A stretch of 64,000 nucleotides of DNA from Albula goreensis (lineage: Eukaryota > Chordata > Actinopteri > Albuliformes > Albulidae): assembly GCA_022829145.1 (NCBI GenBank), contig CM040758.1, positions 14,220,628-14,284,627 on the forward strand. Direction: 5' to 3'. Shown here piece after piece: positions 1 through 14,078 of the stretch (its first letter is position 1; each line of letters begins with the position of its first letter). A model generated the notes under the pieces. That model was not told the origin of the DNA. It was given only the letters and a program-made list of their open reading frames with translations, and ran no database searches. Position numbers and translations under genes: made by a program.

Positions 1-2230
<2,230 letters not shown>

Positions 2231-2386
2231 AGTCTGCATTGTGGTCTTGTACAAGCTGTCCATGCTCTGCAGCCTAACGATGAGGAAAAGATGAAAGTTA
2301 AGAGCCTCTCACTGCATGACCAGTACCCCCTCATCCATGCTCTCCTGGGGCCCGACCTGGGGCCCATCAGGGCCAGACTGCACTGA
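2231..2386 (+). other. Possible coding relic or exon, GC-rich open segment
   Basis: A 51-codon frame is open between an in-frame TGA at 2228-2230 and a TGA at 2384-2386. A CAG at 2270-2272, preceded by a mixed pyrimidine stretch, could act as a splice acceptor, which would start an exon at 2273 in frame. The last part reads ...LHDQYPLIHALLGPDLGP... and its third codon positions are strongly GC, unlike the AT-rich flanks. I do not recognise the protein family. No consensus donor follows, so it would have to be a terminal exon, a pseudogene fragment or a chance open frame. The opposite strand is also open here (2173-2367), which weakens the case. Confidence 0.2.
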
Positions 2387-2503
2387 ATCCTGCCAGGGCT
2401 GGCTGCAGGAGGGGAGAGGTTAACAAGGATTTCTGTGTGGAGAGGCAGGACTTGGGGTTAGAGGAGTCAAGTCTCATTGATTGCTTAGCTAAAGTATCAG
2501 CAT

Positions 2504-2508
<5 letters not shown>

Positions 2509-2558
<50 letters not shown>
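2509..2558. repeat. (GT)25 microsatellite
   Basis: A perfect GT array of 25 units, followed by a short mixed gcacatgtgcatg tail. The minus-strand open frame 2367-2570, with its His-Thr run, is an artefact of this array. Confidence 0.98.
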
Positions 2559-2559
<1 letters not shown>

Positions 2560-2560
<1 letters not shown>

Positions 2561-5500
2561 ACATGTGCATGTTTTCTTTGCTTTGCTTTACTTTTTCTCA
2601 AGAATATAGGAAAAAATAAGCATTTTCACTCTGGAAGGTGGTGAAATTTATGAATCATACAAACAAGCAAACAAACAAATCATAACATGGAGGTATCTGG
2701 TATCACATGACACATCCCTTTGCACATTACCCTGAGTCCACATGCAAAAAACTGCCAGCTGTCTGAAAAAAAAATTCTATTCAGTACATGCGAGCATGGA
2801 AGTGGTCAATTCAAGTGGTTCTGAATATGACAGTAGCTGAAACAACACAATTTGTTAACCACTTCAGTAAAATAATATAGGAAGATATTTTTATGATGTA
2901 AACACTTGGTTAACTTGATCAATGATGTGACAGTGGGGAAAACACTTATTTGTCACTTTATAGCAAACAAATGATTTCATGCACCTTCATTATGCAAATC
3001 CATTGCTGTGTCTCTCTCTAAACTCAGCGAGTTTATCACATCTGCTTCAAGCATGTTGTTTTTCAGTCCTTATGACACTTTCAGGTAAGTAAAGTTTATG
3101 CATTTCAAATGACATGTAGAGGAATGTGAAATATTTATTTCAAACTGAGAAATGTTATACTTCATTGTTCTTGCACAGATTCATATTTATTAAGATATGT
3201 TAACATCTCCATGTGAATGAAAAACAAGGGTTTTAAAACATCATAATACTATTACAGGTGATGATAGTGCTTCATACGGAATAATGCTGCTCTCGTCTAA
3301 TTTAATAATGCCCCGCAGATTTGAAAACTGACTTGGAAAAAGGAAAACAGAGGCAATATCTTCAGTAGCAAAACATGGATGGAACTAATGAAGAATTCTG
3401 CTGCCTGGTTTGCCTTCTCTCTCTCTGCTGTTTGCTTGCATTTTCTCCAGACCCATGTTTTTGTTTGTGGCCATGTTTACTTTTCTCAACCTCTTTGAAG
3501 TTCAATCTGTCATTTATTCCCACATTGCCCTGTGTCTGGTAAAGCCTCGATCGACTGGCACACTTTCTGCTCCATGTCTTCATTCCTGCCTTTGTGAGAT
3601 CTCTGTTACTTTCTGGCCTAATGATGGAGCTGGCAGTGTGCCTGAATGCGAAGCTCACAGTCTCATTACTTCTCACCATCTCCTTCTGACACCTCTTAAA
3701 AGCAATACTTTTAGATTTTTTTACACTCTTCACTCCTAATTTGTAATACTGTCAGGCCCCTTATTACCTCCAATCATTTTTGTGCGATTTCACTCATGCT
3801 CAGTCAATTAATTGAGGACCTGTATTGTCTATCGACTGTAAAGGGTCCACTTTTCCATGCCATAGCACTTTTGTCATTTGGAAATAGGCTGGTCACTTCC
3901 AGCTGTCCCCAATGACACCACTCATAGCGTGTAACTGTCTGGTTAATATCATGTGTTTGGTCTTTCCTTCAATGGCTTTTTATAGTCAAATGACAGATGT
4001 TTATAATGATGTGAGTTGACAAATTGAGTGAGAATAATTCAGAATTGGAAACCTTACAAAAATATATATTTTCCCTTGACAATCTATGTTGTCAGACATT
4101 TTTCATGTAAAGAGGTGGTATTAACATATGACTCCCAAATGTAACAACATGGTTTAACGTGTGAAGGTTTCAGCTGACCTACTTAAGAAGTAATATCATG
4201 TTTGAAAACCTAGAATCATATGTGTCTAGATTACATATACCTTTCATGAATTCACCTTACCAGAATTTTGGGGGTATGTGTCACATGGGGGTGTGTCTAT
4301 CATTGCACATACATTACTGAGGGCACTTGCAACATGATTGTCTCAGCAGGATTATGCCTATGTGTGAAACCGAATGTCACATCATTTGTAAGATAAGTCT
4401 GGATAGAAGTACCACAGGATTAACCCTAGTAGATGTTTTGCAGTTATATGAGACTTAGGTACACATGTCATGCTTCATGAATAAAACAGATCATCTTCGC
4501 AAGGAAATACAGTACCATATTCTGAAACAATTATGAAGAAATGTGTTAATTTATTGGGATGCAGAGTGGCAATTATTTACCACATATATATCTCATAACA
4601 TTAGCTATCAAAGCACAATATTAGTTCAAAGACGGTGTGGTGTTCAATTAAAATCTGAGCAATCTTAATCCTCATAGAGGAATGTCTAGTCTTTTTTAAA
4701 TGCACAGACACAGTTGTGAGGTGTGGTCATTTGTTTTGGTTATGACTGCTGATTGGCTGGCTGCAGAGGCAACACATTTTTGAGGAAGATTAACGACGGA
4801 GCATCAAATCTGTGGTGCCATTGTGCAAGTGCTGCAAGTGCCGGCTCCAATAATCCTGGTAATCCATGATACCTTTCACTCCCCATCAACTGATGCACCT
4901 CCTGCCAAAACCAGGTCCCTGAACCTCACAACACCTTAGCCTAGCCTAGCACTGCTGGGCTGTATGCTGTAAATTTGGCTGCAGTTGTCTTTTATGTGTG
5001 AGGTGAGATGTCATGACGGATGTAAGAGGGCATTTGTCTTGAGACATTTCCATTGTTTCAGCTGTTTTCAGGGCTGGTCAGGCACCGCCAGCCTATTCAT
5101 CGCCTGCCATTGATGAAAGAGGAAAATCACTGCAAGATCTTTCACTGATTTTCACGTCTGCCATTTTTTCACCTCACATTATTTCCTCCACATTGAAGTA
5201 AAAATAAAATACAAACACAGATATGCTCAATTATTTATTCACTGTAATAAACGCTTGGCAAAGACAGCGTATATACATACAGTTCAGGCTCAGATATTAT
5301 CGGCAGCCTTGATGAGGATGAACAAAAGAGGGTCTGTAAAATAAACACAGATTATGAATACATCCTATGTTAAAAGGTGGGCAAAGTAGATTTTTGCTTG
5401 AATACAGTTTTTTTGTCCAGTTTTTTTAATAAAAGTTGAGTTAAAGCTGTAAACAATTTATATGTGTAGTAAGGTCACCCCATTCCATGTTGTTTACTTT

Positions 5501-5700
5501 ATACAGTTTTTATTGTTTATCACCATCAATTGTGCCAATAATTTCTGAGCCCAGAGTGTATGTGTGTTTGCATGTGTTCATTTAGCATTGTGTATGCCAA
5601 GTGTGACAAGTGAACTAAACAAAACACCATATAAAGTACTGTCTTTAGCTTGTTCCAAATCTCACTCCACCTAAGACTATTGCAGTATTTCTATTTGCTC
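2560..5700. other. Unique non-coding DNA; no gene recognised
   Basis: The segment 3362-3739 is open on both strands (109 codons plus, 123 codons minus). The minus frame is rich in Lys, Arg, Ser and Gln; neither product resembles a known family and the overlap argues for chance. The rest is AT-rich with no repeat termini that I can see. Confidence 0.5.
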
Positions 5701-8700
5701 TGTCACCCACCCTCATGTGCTATCTCCTTGCAGAGCCCCAGGTGTTCTTGATGTCTACTGTCTGCCCACCCCCCCCAACCACTTGTCCAGGCCCCTGTAG
5801 TTGGAGGTCCTCCCTCTGCTACTGGCCTCTCTGCCACTGGAAGCTTCTCTCTGCACAGACTAATTTTCTTTTTTTTTTGATGGGAAGTCTTGAACAGCAG
5901 CCTCAGTCTGAAATTGATTTTTTGTGTGGAATAAGCCAAGTATTTCCAAAGTCTGCACAGTGGAGAGGCATCTGCCAGCACACATCTGCCCATACATAAA
6001 TGCATGTTAGAAATTCTAATCGCCTTTGACTAAATGTAAATGTTTTAAAGTATTTTGGGATATTTACCAGTTTTGCATCAAAATCTAAAATAGTATCAAT
6101 TAAAATAGGGCATATTAAAGCAACTAGGTTTAATCAATGTCTGTGGAAATGTGAAAAAAAATTGATCAATTAATATATTCTACATTACCTAATGAATCTA
6201 TTGAATGAAATTTTAAATTCAAATTGCCTCAGTGTCGAAAACTTTTTTCTACTTTCATCAAGCCAAGCAGTAGAGATCACAAAATAAAACCATTGAGTAA
6301 CCACTGCCCTTTGTCAGTTTTGTCTTGTTTAGGACAACCTTAGTGGCTGAATGTTCTGCTGTATATCCTTAATCTTATGAGATATACTTGAAATTTATTC
6401 TTACATGAACCACGTACACCTGTGTCCATGAAGAAGTCCATACAGAAAACATGCTCATTACCGAAAAAAGTTATGAATGTTAGTGTTGAATTAATCCAGT
6501 CAGGAATGACATACACCTCAAAAAACAAGTCTGCACATTCCCTTAAACGGATATAACTCATAAAATCTACATAATTTCATTTTGTCCCAAAGTGTGATTT
6601 GAAATCCATTTATAAAAACTATAGCCTCAATAAAGAGTTGTTGTGTACTGCACAAGAACTGCTTCTACTCAGGTCCTCATATTCTCATTGGAGTTGCAGC
6701 ATCTGCGTAACTTGGCAGTGGTAACCCAGAAGCCACACAGAGACATCAGCTGCCATTAAGTAAACTCAGTGTTTCATGGTGAAGACATCAGAGTCCATCA
6801 TACACGTGCACATCATCATCCTTCACAGCGCCCATTTTTCAGGAGTGTTTAATCTTTTATTTCTTCATCACTTTTACATGAATACATCATTTCCCAGGAC
6901 CCCTGGCATATGCATTCAGATGAATAACCAGTCCATCTGAACAGGTGGACTGAGGAGTGAAAAGAGGTGAAATGTAGCTGAACACACACAGGTGTGTGAC
7001 CTTCTGAACTCATCTTGGAGGACCTTGCAGCAGTGGAACACATTTAACACTGAAGTAGGGCGTTATATGATGAAATGAAAAAGGATAAGTGAGGTTTAGA
7101 TAAATATATAAAATATATAAACATCCAAAGAAGAATCAGACCTTTACAAAGTCCCTATTTTAACCCCTCAAAAAAGTTCAACTTAAACAAGTTTGAAAAA
7201 GACAAAACCCTTTTCAATTTAAAAGAGGAATTTCTGGATTATTACTATTTTTTTGTTTAAATGTCAACAGAAGTTCATTAAGCTGAAAACAACAACCCCG
7301 AAATACATTGATTCAAAATTTAGCCTTCAATTTTTTATGCATTTGTGGTTAGCATCTGAAATCATCACTTTAGATGCACAGGAAAAAGCGCAGTTTATGA
7401 CTTGAAAAGCAATTTATTCATTTGTGAAGACTTGATTAGCCAATTTAAATGCTCTTTGGGAAACTGTCTGAATCTGCACCTTGCACTTACAATTTCCTGA
7501 AAGGGAGGTTTCGCAGTGTATATTGTGGGTCTCATCAGTGCCAAAATACTTAGGCAGATAATTTAATATTTCCATTCTACTGGCGGCTTGCGGCAACGTG
7601 GTTTTAATTGATTGAATCTATTCAGAATTGCTAACTCAATTGGAAACAATGTGTGCAACACAGCAGAAACAGGGCCTGGGAGGAGATGGAATCTCTAACC
7701 ATGTCCCTAGAAACCAATCCTTTAAAGGCGTTCGATCAATCAGGCACGTCAATGGCCATCTCCCCCGCTCACGCTGGGCTTAAGGGCGGCCTTCAGCTAC
7801 ACCAGAGAAACCTTGACCTTGGCTGATGTGGTCAGATCTGTGGTCTTTCTGTTTGTGGTTAACATCCGTATACAATACACACACAACTGACATGAAACAT
7901 ATTTCTATTTCTGATCATTTTCATGCTTAAAATATGAAAATTCATTCCCGTAGCTACTACAATGTTGTCATTTATCAAGTTTATGCACTGTGTTAATTAT
8001 TTATAGTCCAGTGGATTATCAGTTAAATGAATTCCTTTAAAAATATATTTATGACGAGGCATTAGGCTGATGAAATGTTTGCATAAACAAGGACCTGTGC
8101 TGCCATTCACACAGTTTGAGGTGATGTCTCTATGGGAAATGCATACATAGTAATGCGTACAGCGCTGTGATATAGGAATACATCCACAAGAAAATGTTAC
8201 TCATATACACACACAGCAAATATGTAAATTAACTGAGGGATGTGTTTACATTCATGTATCCAGAACACAAGCTGATGGACCTAATTAGTTAGCCTGGTAA
8301 GGGTTTGTTTCAATGTTTGTACCTAGGTGTTTTCTTTTGCTACTTTAATGTGCCCTTTAAGTTTTTTTCCCTTTTTTTATCCCCTTACACTGAGGACAGG
8401 GGAAATGTCACGGAAAAGTAGCTTCCCCAGACACTGAATAATTATATTAGCATAGATGAGTGCCAGTCTGTATATTGAGGTAATTTCAATATGCTCGAAC
8501 TGGATAGATACCTCACTGATCAGACAGGTTATTAGAATATATGATACATTAAACTTCATAGACACATGGCATATGCTTTGAGAAAGCCAGAAGACCGCAT
8601 ATGTGCTGGCATTTCTACACCCGGGCATGTCTTGACGATGGAGCTTGGGGAAAAGAGACTGAACAGATGGAAAATAATCCGACTGCATTATTTTGCTATC

Positions 8701-9440
8701 ATTAAAATGAGTCCAAGTTTGGTCTCCTATCATAAATTATCTTTAATGCTGCTGGCAAATGGCTTGGGGACAATGCCATCACAGAGAAGTGTGATTAGAG
8801 GAGAAACATCGTTTTTTTTTCACATCAAAGGATTTACAAGCTTTGATTTGGCCACAATAAAGTTATGAAATTGTATATGCTCTATACCATCCACTCAAGG
8901 GCGTATCAAGCATTCTTAAAGTATGGGGGATGAAGCTGTGAGTAGCTCACTGTTCGCTGACTCTTTGCATACTTGACCCACACAAACATGGATGCTGTAA
9001 CTAGCCGAACCTACATGTTATAAAATGTGTCTCAAGATATTCGCACAAACAAGGAATTGCACAAATGTCACAATTGTTTTGTACATAAGGTAACTACCCT
9101 TTCTGAATGAAGAAATATGAGTACAAAAATATATAGGCTGCTACATTAAAATTAGGCATTGCTCTAATTAACTCGTTGACTGCCCTCTCCCGTATCCAAA
9201 GAAATAAATCATGAGATTTTCATATTTCACCGCTCAAAGTTCACAGAGACAAACATAGCCCAGCCATTCTATTCTCAGAAAGGCCTATAATGTATGTAAA
9301 TATGTGATGGTAGACCACAGGTTTGCAAAATGAGAAAGCAGAAGAGTGTGTTTAAAATGTGAAAATAGGATATTTAATCTGTGAGGAATTGGTGGCATTC
9401 ATGGGCTTCAATAACAGTGGGGCAGTGACGTCACAACCAC
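5701..9440. other. Unique non-coding DNA with a small CpG cluster
   Basis: Open frames at 5703-6005 (both strands), 8377-8733 and 8566-8868 overlap each other on opposite strands and show no motif. A small CpG-denser patch (about six CpG in 65 bp) lies at 7728-7792 in otherwise CpG-poor DNA; too short to call an island. No mobile element recognised. Confidence 0.5.
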
Positions 9441-9444
9441 AACA

Positions 9445-9660
9445 AGTTTTAGTTCAGTGGTTAGCATGTCCCCCTTGACCCAGCGCTGCAGATTCGAATC
9501 TAGATACAGACGGAGCGTTAGCAAGACATCTGTATGGTCATATGTTGGGTTAGATAATTATCCAGAAAAAATGCGGGCGACACATACCCCGCGTCCCCCA
9601 TGGCTGCAACACCCGTGCATCCACTGCTGATGTAAATAATGTGTAAGAGAAAATACATCA
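9445..9660 (+). mobile_element. tRNA-derived SINE, degenerate
   Basis: The left part carries an internal RNA polymerase III promoter: an A-box-like string (tagttcagtgg) at 9450-9460 and a B-box-like string (gattcgaatct) at 9491-9501. The spacing of about 41 bp is close to that inside a tRNA gene. The predicted tRNA cloverleaf is not intact, so this is a SINE head or tRNA pseudogene rather than a working tRNA. A non-tRNA body follows, with a GC-richer stretch around 9570-9620, and it grades into A-rich sequence near 9650. The family is not identified, and both ends are approximate. Confidence 0.6.
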
Positions 9661-11284
9661 ATAAAACACATGACACAAATGCAAATGTATACATAGGGGC
9701 CAGTTTTCAAATTCTTAGGGAAGCATATAAATATTATAAAACTAAACTGAACTTACTCCTCATTACCCTCAGACATCACTCATCAGTGTGATAAAACTAC
9801 AGAATGTAACTGCATGCAATCTCCAAATCAAGCAGCAGTGATAGCAGTTGTGCAATGTATTTAGTATTGGCTGCAGCTGGGGTCCTGAATTCTAATTGTT
9901 TTGAAGGGTATGGAATTGTATGAGGTTGTCATGGTGATGTGCATTTGTCTAAAAGGGAGATGGCTCTGTCACTTGATTGGAGTGATCTGAATTTATTCAT
10001 TTTGGGATACCTTATCATTGTATAAACAGAAACTACTTCATGATGCTTATTTTTTTATTTATCTTTTTGCCATGGAAACAGGACATCCTAGTGTTTCTAT
10101 TCCCTAATATTGTCAGTACGCAATTTCACATATGAGGACTTTTAAGTCAGAGGCAGATTGTCAGATCTGACACTCTTCCCTTTCACTGTTAAGCTATTGG
10201 CAAGTCCAATAGAACTTAACTGAGGATATTCTCATCCAGTCTTCTGTGCATTAGTAGACATGAAATGTATTGTTCCACCTCATAATAATTCCATGTACCA
10301 CATATAGTATATTGATTCTTTATGCAGTAGCAGTGAACATTTGCTAACATTCAGACTCAGAAATTACCATGTCTGCAGACTGCTGGTCATTAATCTTTTC
10401 CTCAAACTGGAAACTTTAACCAGTATGCCTCATAAGATACTCATATGAAATCAATGTGTTTAAGTGGGAGGGAAGCAACAATTTTGGCATGAAGTGATCT
10501 CAGTCTAAAACATTCCATCTGCCCCTGCAAACATGTTCAATTTGGCAATCATAATTTATGAAAAGCATATAAAACAAAAGGTGAAACTTGCTTTGTTGGC
10601 TTATGTTATGAACAAATGTAACGTGTGTAAAAAATGTTCACCAAAGTTGAACTCGCTGAACAGATTACATTATAATGGTCCGACAGTGTAAATGCAGGAC
10701 TGAATACTTTGCACTCCATGGGGGGTAGGTTACAAGCCTTGGTGCATTGGTTCTTTTATAAGCTAATTAAAACATTTAACTTTACAGCGGCAAAGTATGA
10801 GAGAAAAAACTCATGTATTTAATTCTAAATTCAGTATGCTAACTGGAAAATGATGTAAGCCCAATTTAAATGAAAGGTATGATCCTTGCTGGATGCTGGT
10901 CCCATTAAGTGTCTTGATAAAACGAGAACAACAAAGAATAAGCAACAAAATATGTATGAAAAGACAAACAGTTTTTTTTTTTTTCAGAAGTTTGTCTTAC
11001 TGTTCTGTAGAATTTGTATTTCCACTTTCAGGTCTTCTTTAATGGTTTTACAGTTACAGCTAAAGCTATCTGTATAACTAGTGGCAAGATATCAATGGTG
11101 CCCACAGCAACATTAAGTTACAGCATTATCTGTCTGTGAAAAGAAGCAGTGACTGACATGATATGTGTCAAAGGAGAGTGCATGAGAGTGTCTTTGTGCT
11201 CTCCTGCTCCAGACAGCCGAGGTCACAGCAATGAGCACAGCTTGTAAATGTTATTGAACATTCCAAACTAGGGAGGAAAGCTTT
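9661..11284. other. Unique non-coding DNA
   Basis: AT-rich sequence without a supported gene, repeat terminus or RNA. The open frame at 10886-11077 spans a poly-T run (about 10973-10984) and is not credible. Confidence 0.5.
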
Positions 11285-11460
11285 TTTGAAATGCTGGACC
11301 TCTGAGTTTCTCGGGCTGTAAAGATGCACGTTCTGAAAAGCAAAGCTGGAGCCCTGGGATCTGGTGTTTGAGTCCTGGCCATGCCCTTGCCGGCATTGGC
11401 AAGGCAGCAATTGGCTCAGCCTTGATATGGCATTGTTAGGCAAGAAAGTTAATGCCCTAG
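11285..11460 (+). mobile_element. Possible degraded tRNA-derived SINE
   Basis: A B-box-like string (gtgtttgagtcctggcc) sits at about 11364-11380. It is followed by gccggcattggcaaggcagc and then 'aattggctcag', an arrangement like that downstream of the tRNA head in several fish SINEs. I cannot find a convincing A box, so the head may be eroded. Family and boundaries are uncertain; chance similarity is possible. Confidence 0.35.
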
Positions 11461-11535
11461 GTAAACCTTTCACAGAATGTGTTCTCCTTTTGACAGAGTG
11501 ACTTCTACATCAGCCAACAGGAAATTCTCAACAGA

Positions 11536-11833
11536 CAGTCCCCAAGTTACGATGGACCTTACAATTTCTCGACTAATGACTTTCATTACAGTATTCAAAT
11601 AAAATAAATTACCTGAGATATTCAACACTTTATTGTGAAATAGGCTTTGTGTGAATCTTTAAGTCCAACTTTAGCCAATATAAGTGTTCTAAGCATGTTT
11701 AAGGTAGGCTAGATGAGGTTATGATGTTCCGTAGGTTAGGTGTATTAGGAGTATTAAATGCATTTTCAACTTATGATATTTTCAATTTACGGTTTATCTG
11801 AACGTAACCCCATCGTAAATTGGGGACGAACTG
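11536..11833. mobile_element. Tigger/pogo-type MITE with terminal inverted repeats
   Basis: The ends are inverted repeats: CAGTCCCCAAGTTACGATGG at 11536-11555, and the complement of CAGTTCGTCCCCAATTTACG beginning at 11833 and reading inward, matching apart from a 3-nt gap and one substitution. The right end is followed by TA, the target of pogo/Tigger elements; the left flank reads GA, which could be a mutated TA. At about 298 bp it cannot encode a transposase and is non-autonomous. Its interior (ataggctttgtgtg, gtaggttaggtgtatt, ttaaatgcattttcaactta and others, in order) looks to me like a Tigger-type element abundant in mammalian genomes. That comparison is from memory and I do not give a family name. 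Confidence 0.8.
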
Positions 11834-14056
11834 TAGGATGGAAATATAAGGATTTAGTGGTTTGCGGTTACTGAGATGACAGAAGTACAACCTTATCTAT
11901 AAGGGACTGGCCTCTTCCTGGGGTCAAAAACTTTCCTGGCTGTGCCACTCAGTTACGCATACATTTCTGAGAAGGGAGACAGACGCCAGGATCATTGTTC
12001 CAGTAAGACATTGCATTTTTCATTTCAGCACTTCTGTGAAAAATCATGTCCATTTAAAATGAAATGATTTTTTTCAAGTTCACTGATTACTGAATTAATT
12101 GCTTAAACAGCATGACAAAGATAGATGCCTCAGTGTACGATGATGCGCATGATGATGCTCATTATTATCGATTATCATTACTAACACAGCATAGTGACAT
12201 TTAAATTAGCTGAGGCACTTCATGATAAGAACATGGACTAATGGCACTGCCGACCTCTTTTTGGCAGGCTATATGCCGTCAATAATAGGGTGGGTTAGTA
12301 AACTGCTATAAACCCAAAAATGAACAGTGCACATTTGTTACAGATATACCTATAATAGGGGTGCTGTAGAAAAATCGATAGATAATCAAGTCTGCAATCT
12401 AAGGCTGAAATTGTGTACAGTTCTTTCCCCCATTTTCTCACTCAAACGGCTTACACGTACAGTTAAGATTTAGTGTTTGCGCCAGGTTTTAAATTAATGT
12501 GTTATTATTGTTTTCATCATCTCTGTCATTATTGTTCTTATAATAAATGCAGCGACTAATGGCGATAGCCTCAGGGCTGTCCAGAGGACAAGGTTGTTCA
12601 CATGTGCACATAATTCACAGATGATGGCTTTGCATAAGATTGAGCAAGATGTTGCCATCACAGCTGATAAGGTTATTCACATTGAAAACTGTAATAAAAC
12701 AGTGTCTTAAAAGTATACCCCACCCCCAACTGAATAATCTAAATGCATGATCCACTTGCTGGTGTAAACAGTCTATCTATGCATATAACCTTTGAATCAC
12801 CCAGCCTATGCACGCATATAACCTTTGAAGTAACATTAGCAATTGAAGATTTTTCACCGTAATGTGTTTATAATTCAGATATACTTTTTAAAATTTTTTT
12901 ATGATTCAGCCATTCTTTTTTTGGTTATTGTTGATGTTACCAGGGTCAGTCTCACCTCCTCTGCTCACAAAGAAACAATATGCACTGATTGGCCCAGAAT
13001 TCTTACCTTCCTGCCATGGCATGTCGTTTAGAGATATCGAGGAGCTCTGAAGTTTCCCTCAGATCACCACCCAGCGATCTACGCTGGATAGAATCTCCCG
13101 GCCTGCAGCTTATGTCATGTTATCATTATCGGCTAAATGCACTCGGGCCATTTGGCTTTTCCTGTCGTTTCAAAGTTGAAGCCCATGAGAAGAAGTTCCT
13201 GGTGAACATTCTAAAGTCATCACTGCTCTTGGTCCTGGTATTTCCGTATGGGCTGCCTGGCAAGGTTGCTCAGGTTCACTTTGAAATTAATTCTTAGACT
13301 GCCCTACTTTATTGGAGGGTACAAGCACAGGGCAGGCTAAAATATGCATCTGCAAACAGTACACTTTCTTTCTGTCTCCAGCTGGCTTGTACACTACCCT
13401 GCTTGGACATAGAGTTTGAAAGGGCACATAATGGATTAATGTGGCTTTTCTGCAGCCATATTCGTTATATTGTCTTGAATGCAGATAAAGTCGAAGTAAC
13501 TAAAAACCATTGGGAATAAAGTTTATCACCCTTGGTAGACCCTTTTCTGTTGTGAGAACTGCAATTTCCACCGGGATTGAAATAACTTCTCTATAATCAT
13601 AACACCACTGCATTCAGTAATTTTTTTAATGTCATTGATCTCAGAGAACAGAGGAGAAAGGCTGAACCTCAGATTTCCTCCCATTTGCCCAAATCTGAGA
13701 GATGGGCCGTGTGAAACACAAAGGCATTCATTTGTACAGCTCTTAATCTGGGGCCTTTGAAGGAACAGGAATGGCAGGGTATAGCACTATGGATGGCCAA
13801 ATAAGGGACCACACAAGAAGTAGCAGTTACAATAGTGGAGGTAGCAGGTATCTGATTTACTTACCAAAATAAAAGCCTGTCATAATTTGGCTAATTGACA
13901 TCCGTATGGGACTTTCAATATCAATAAGGGAATTTCAGTTCCACCACAATTTAAACTGATTGTTCTCCTGGTATATCAGCACTGTTTGGTCATTACCAGC
14001 CCTTGAAACACAGCGATTATTTGTGATGGAGAGCTCCTACTCATGTTTTATATATT
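11834..14056. other. Unique non-coding DNA with one short duplication
   Basis: A 16-bp string (gcatataacctttgaa) occurs at 12781-12796 and again at 12814-12829, a local duplication with 33-bp offset. Two overlapping plus-strand open frames (12843-13031 and 12989-13297) give no recognisable protein, although 13020-13100 is somewhat more GC- and CpG-rich than its surroundings. Confidence 0.5.
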
Positions 14057-14078
14057 GTGTGTGTATATATATATATAT
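14057..14078. repeat. (GT)4(AT)7 compound microsatellite
   Basis: Short compound dinucleotide run, GT units passing directly into AT units. Confidence 0.9.

Noticed and set aside
3362-3739. Overlapping plus (109 codons) and minus (123 codons) open frames
   Set aside because: Both strands are open at once, neither product shows a known motif, and no splice or promoter context supports either.
9450-9501. A-box and B-box considered as a functional tRNA gene
   Set aside because: The arms do not form a full cloverleaf and the sequence runs into a SINE-like body.
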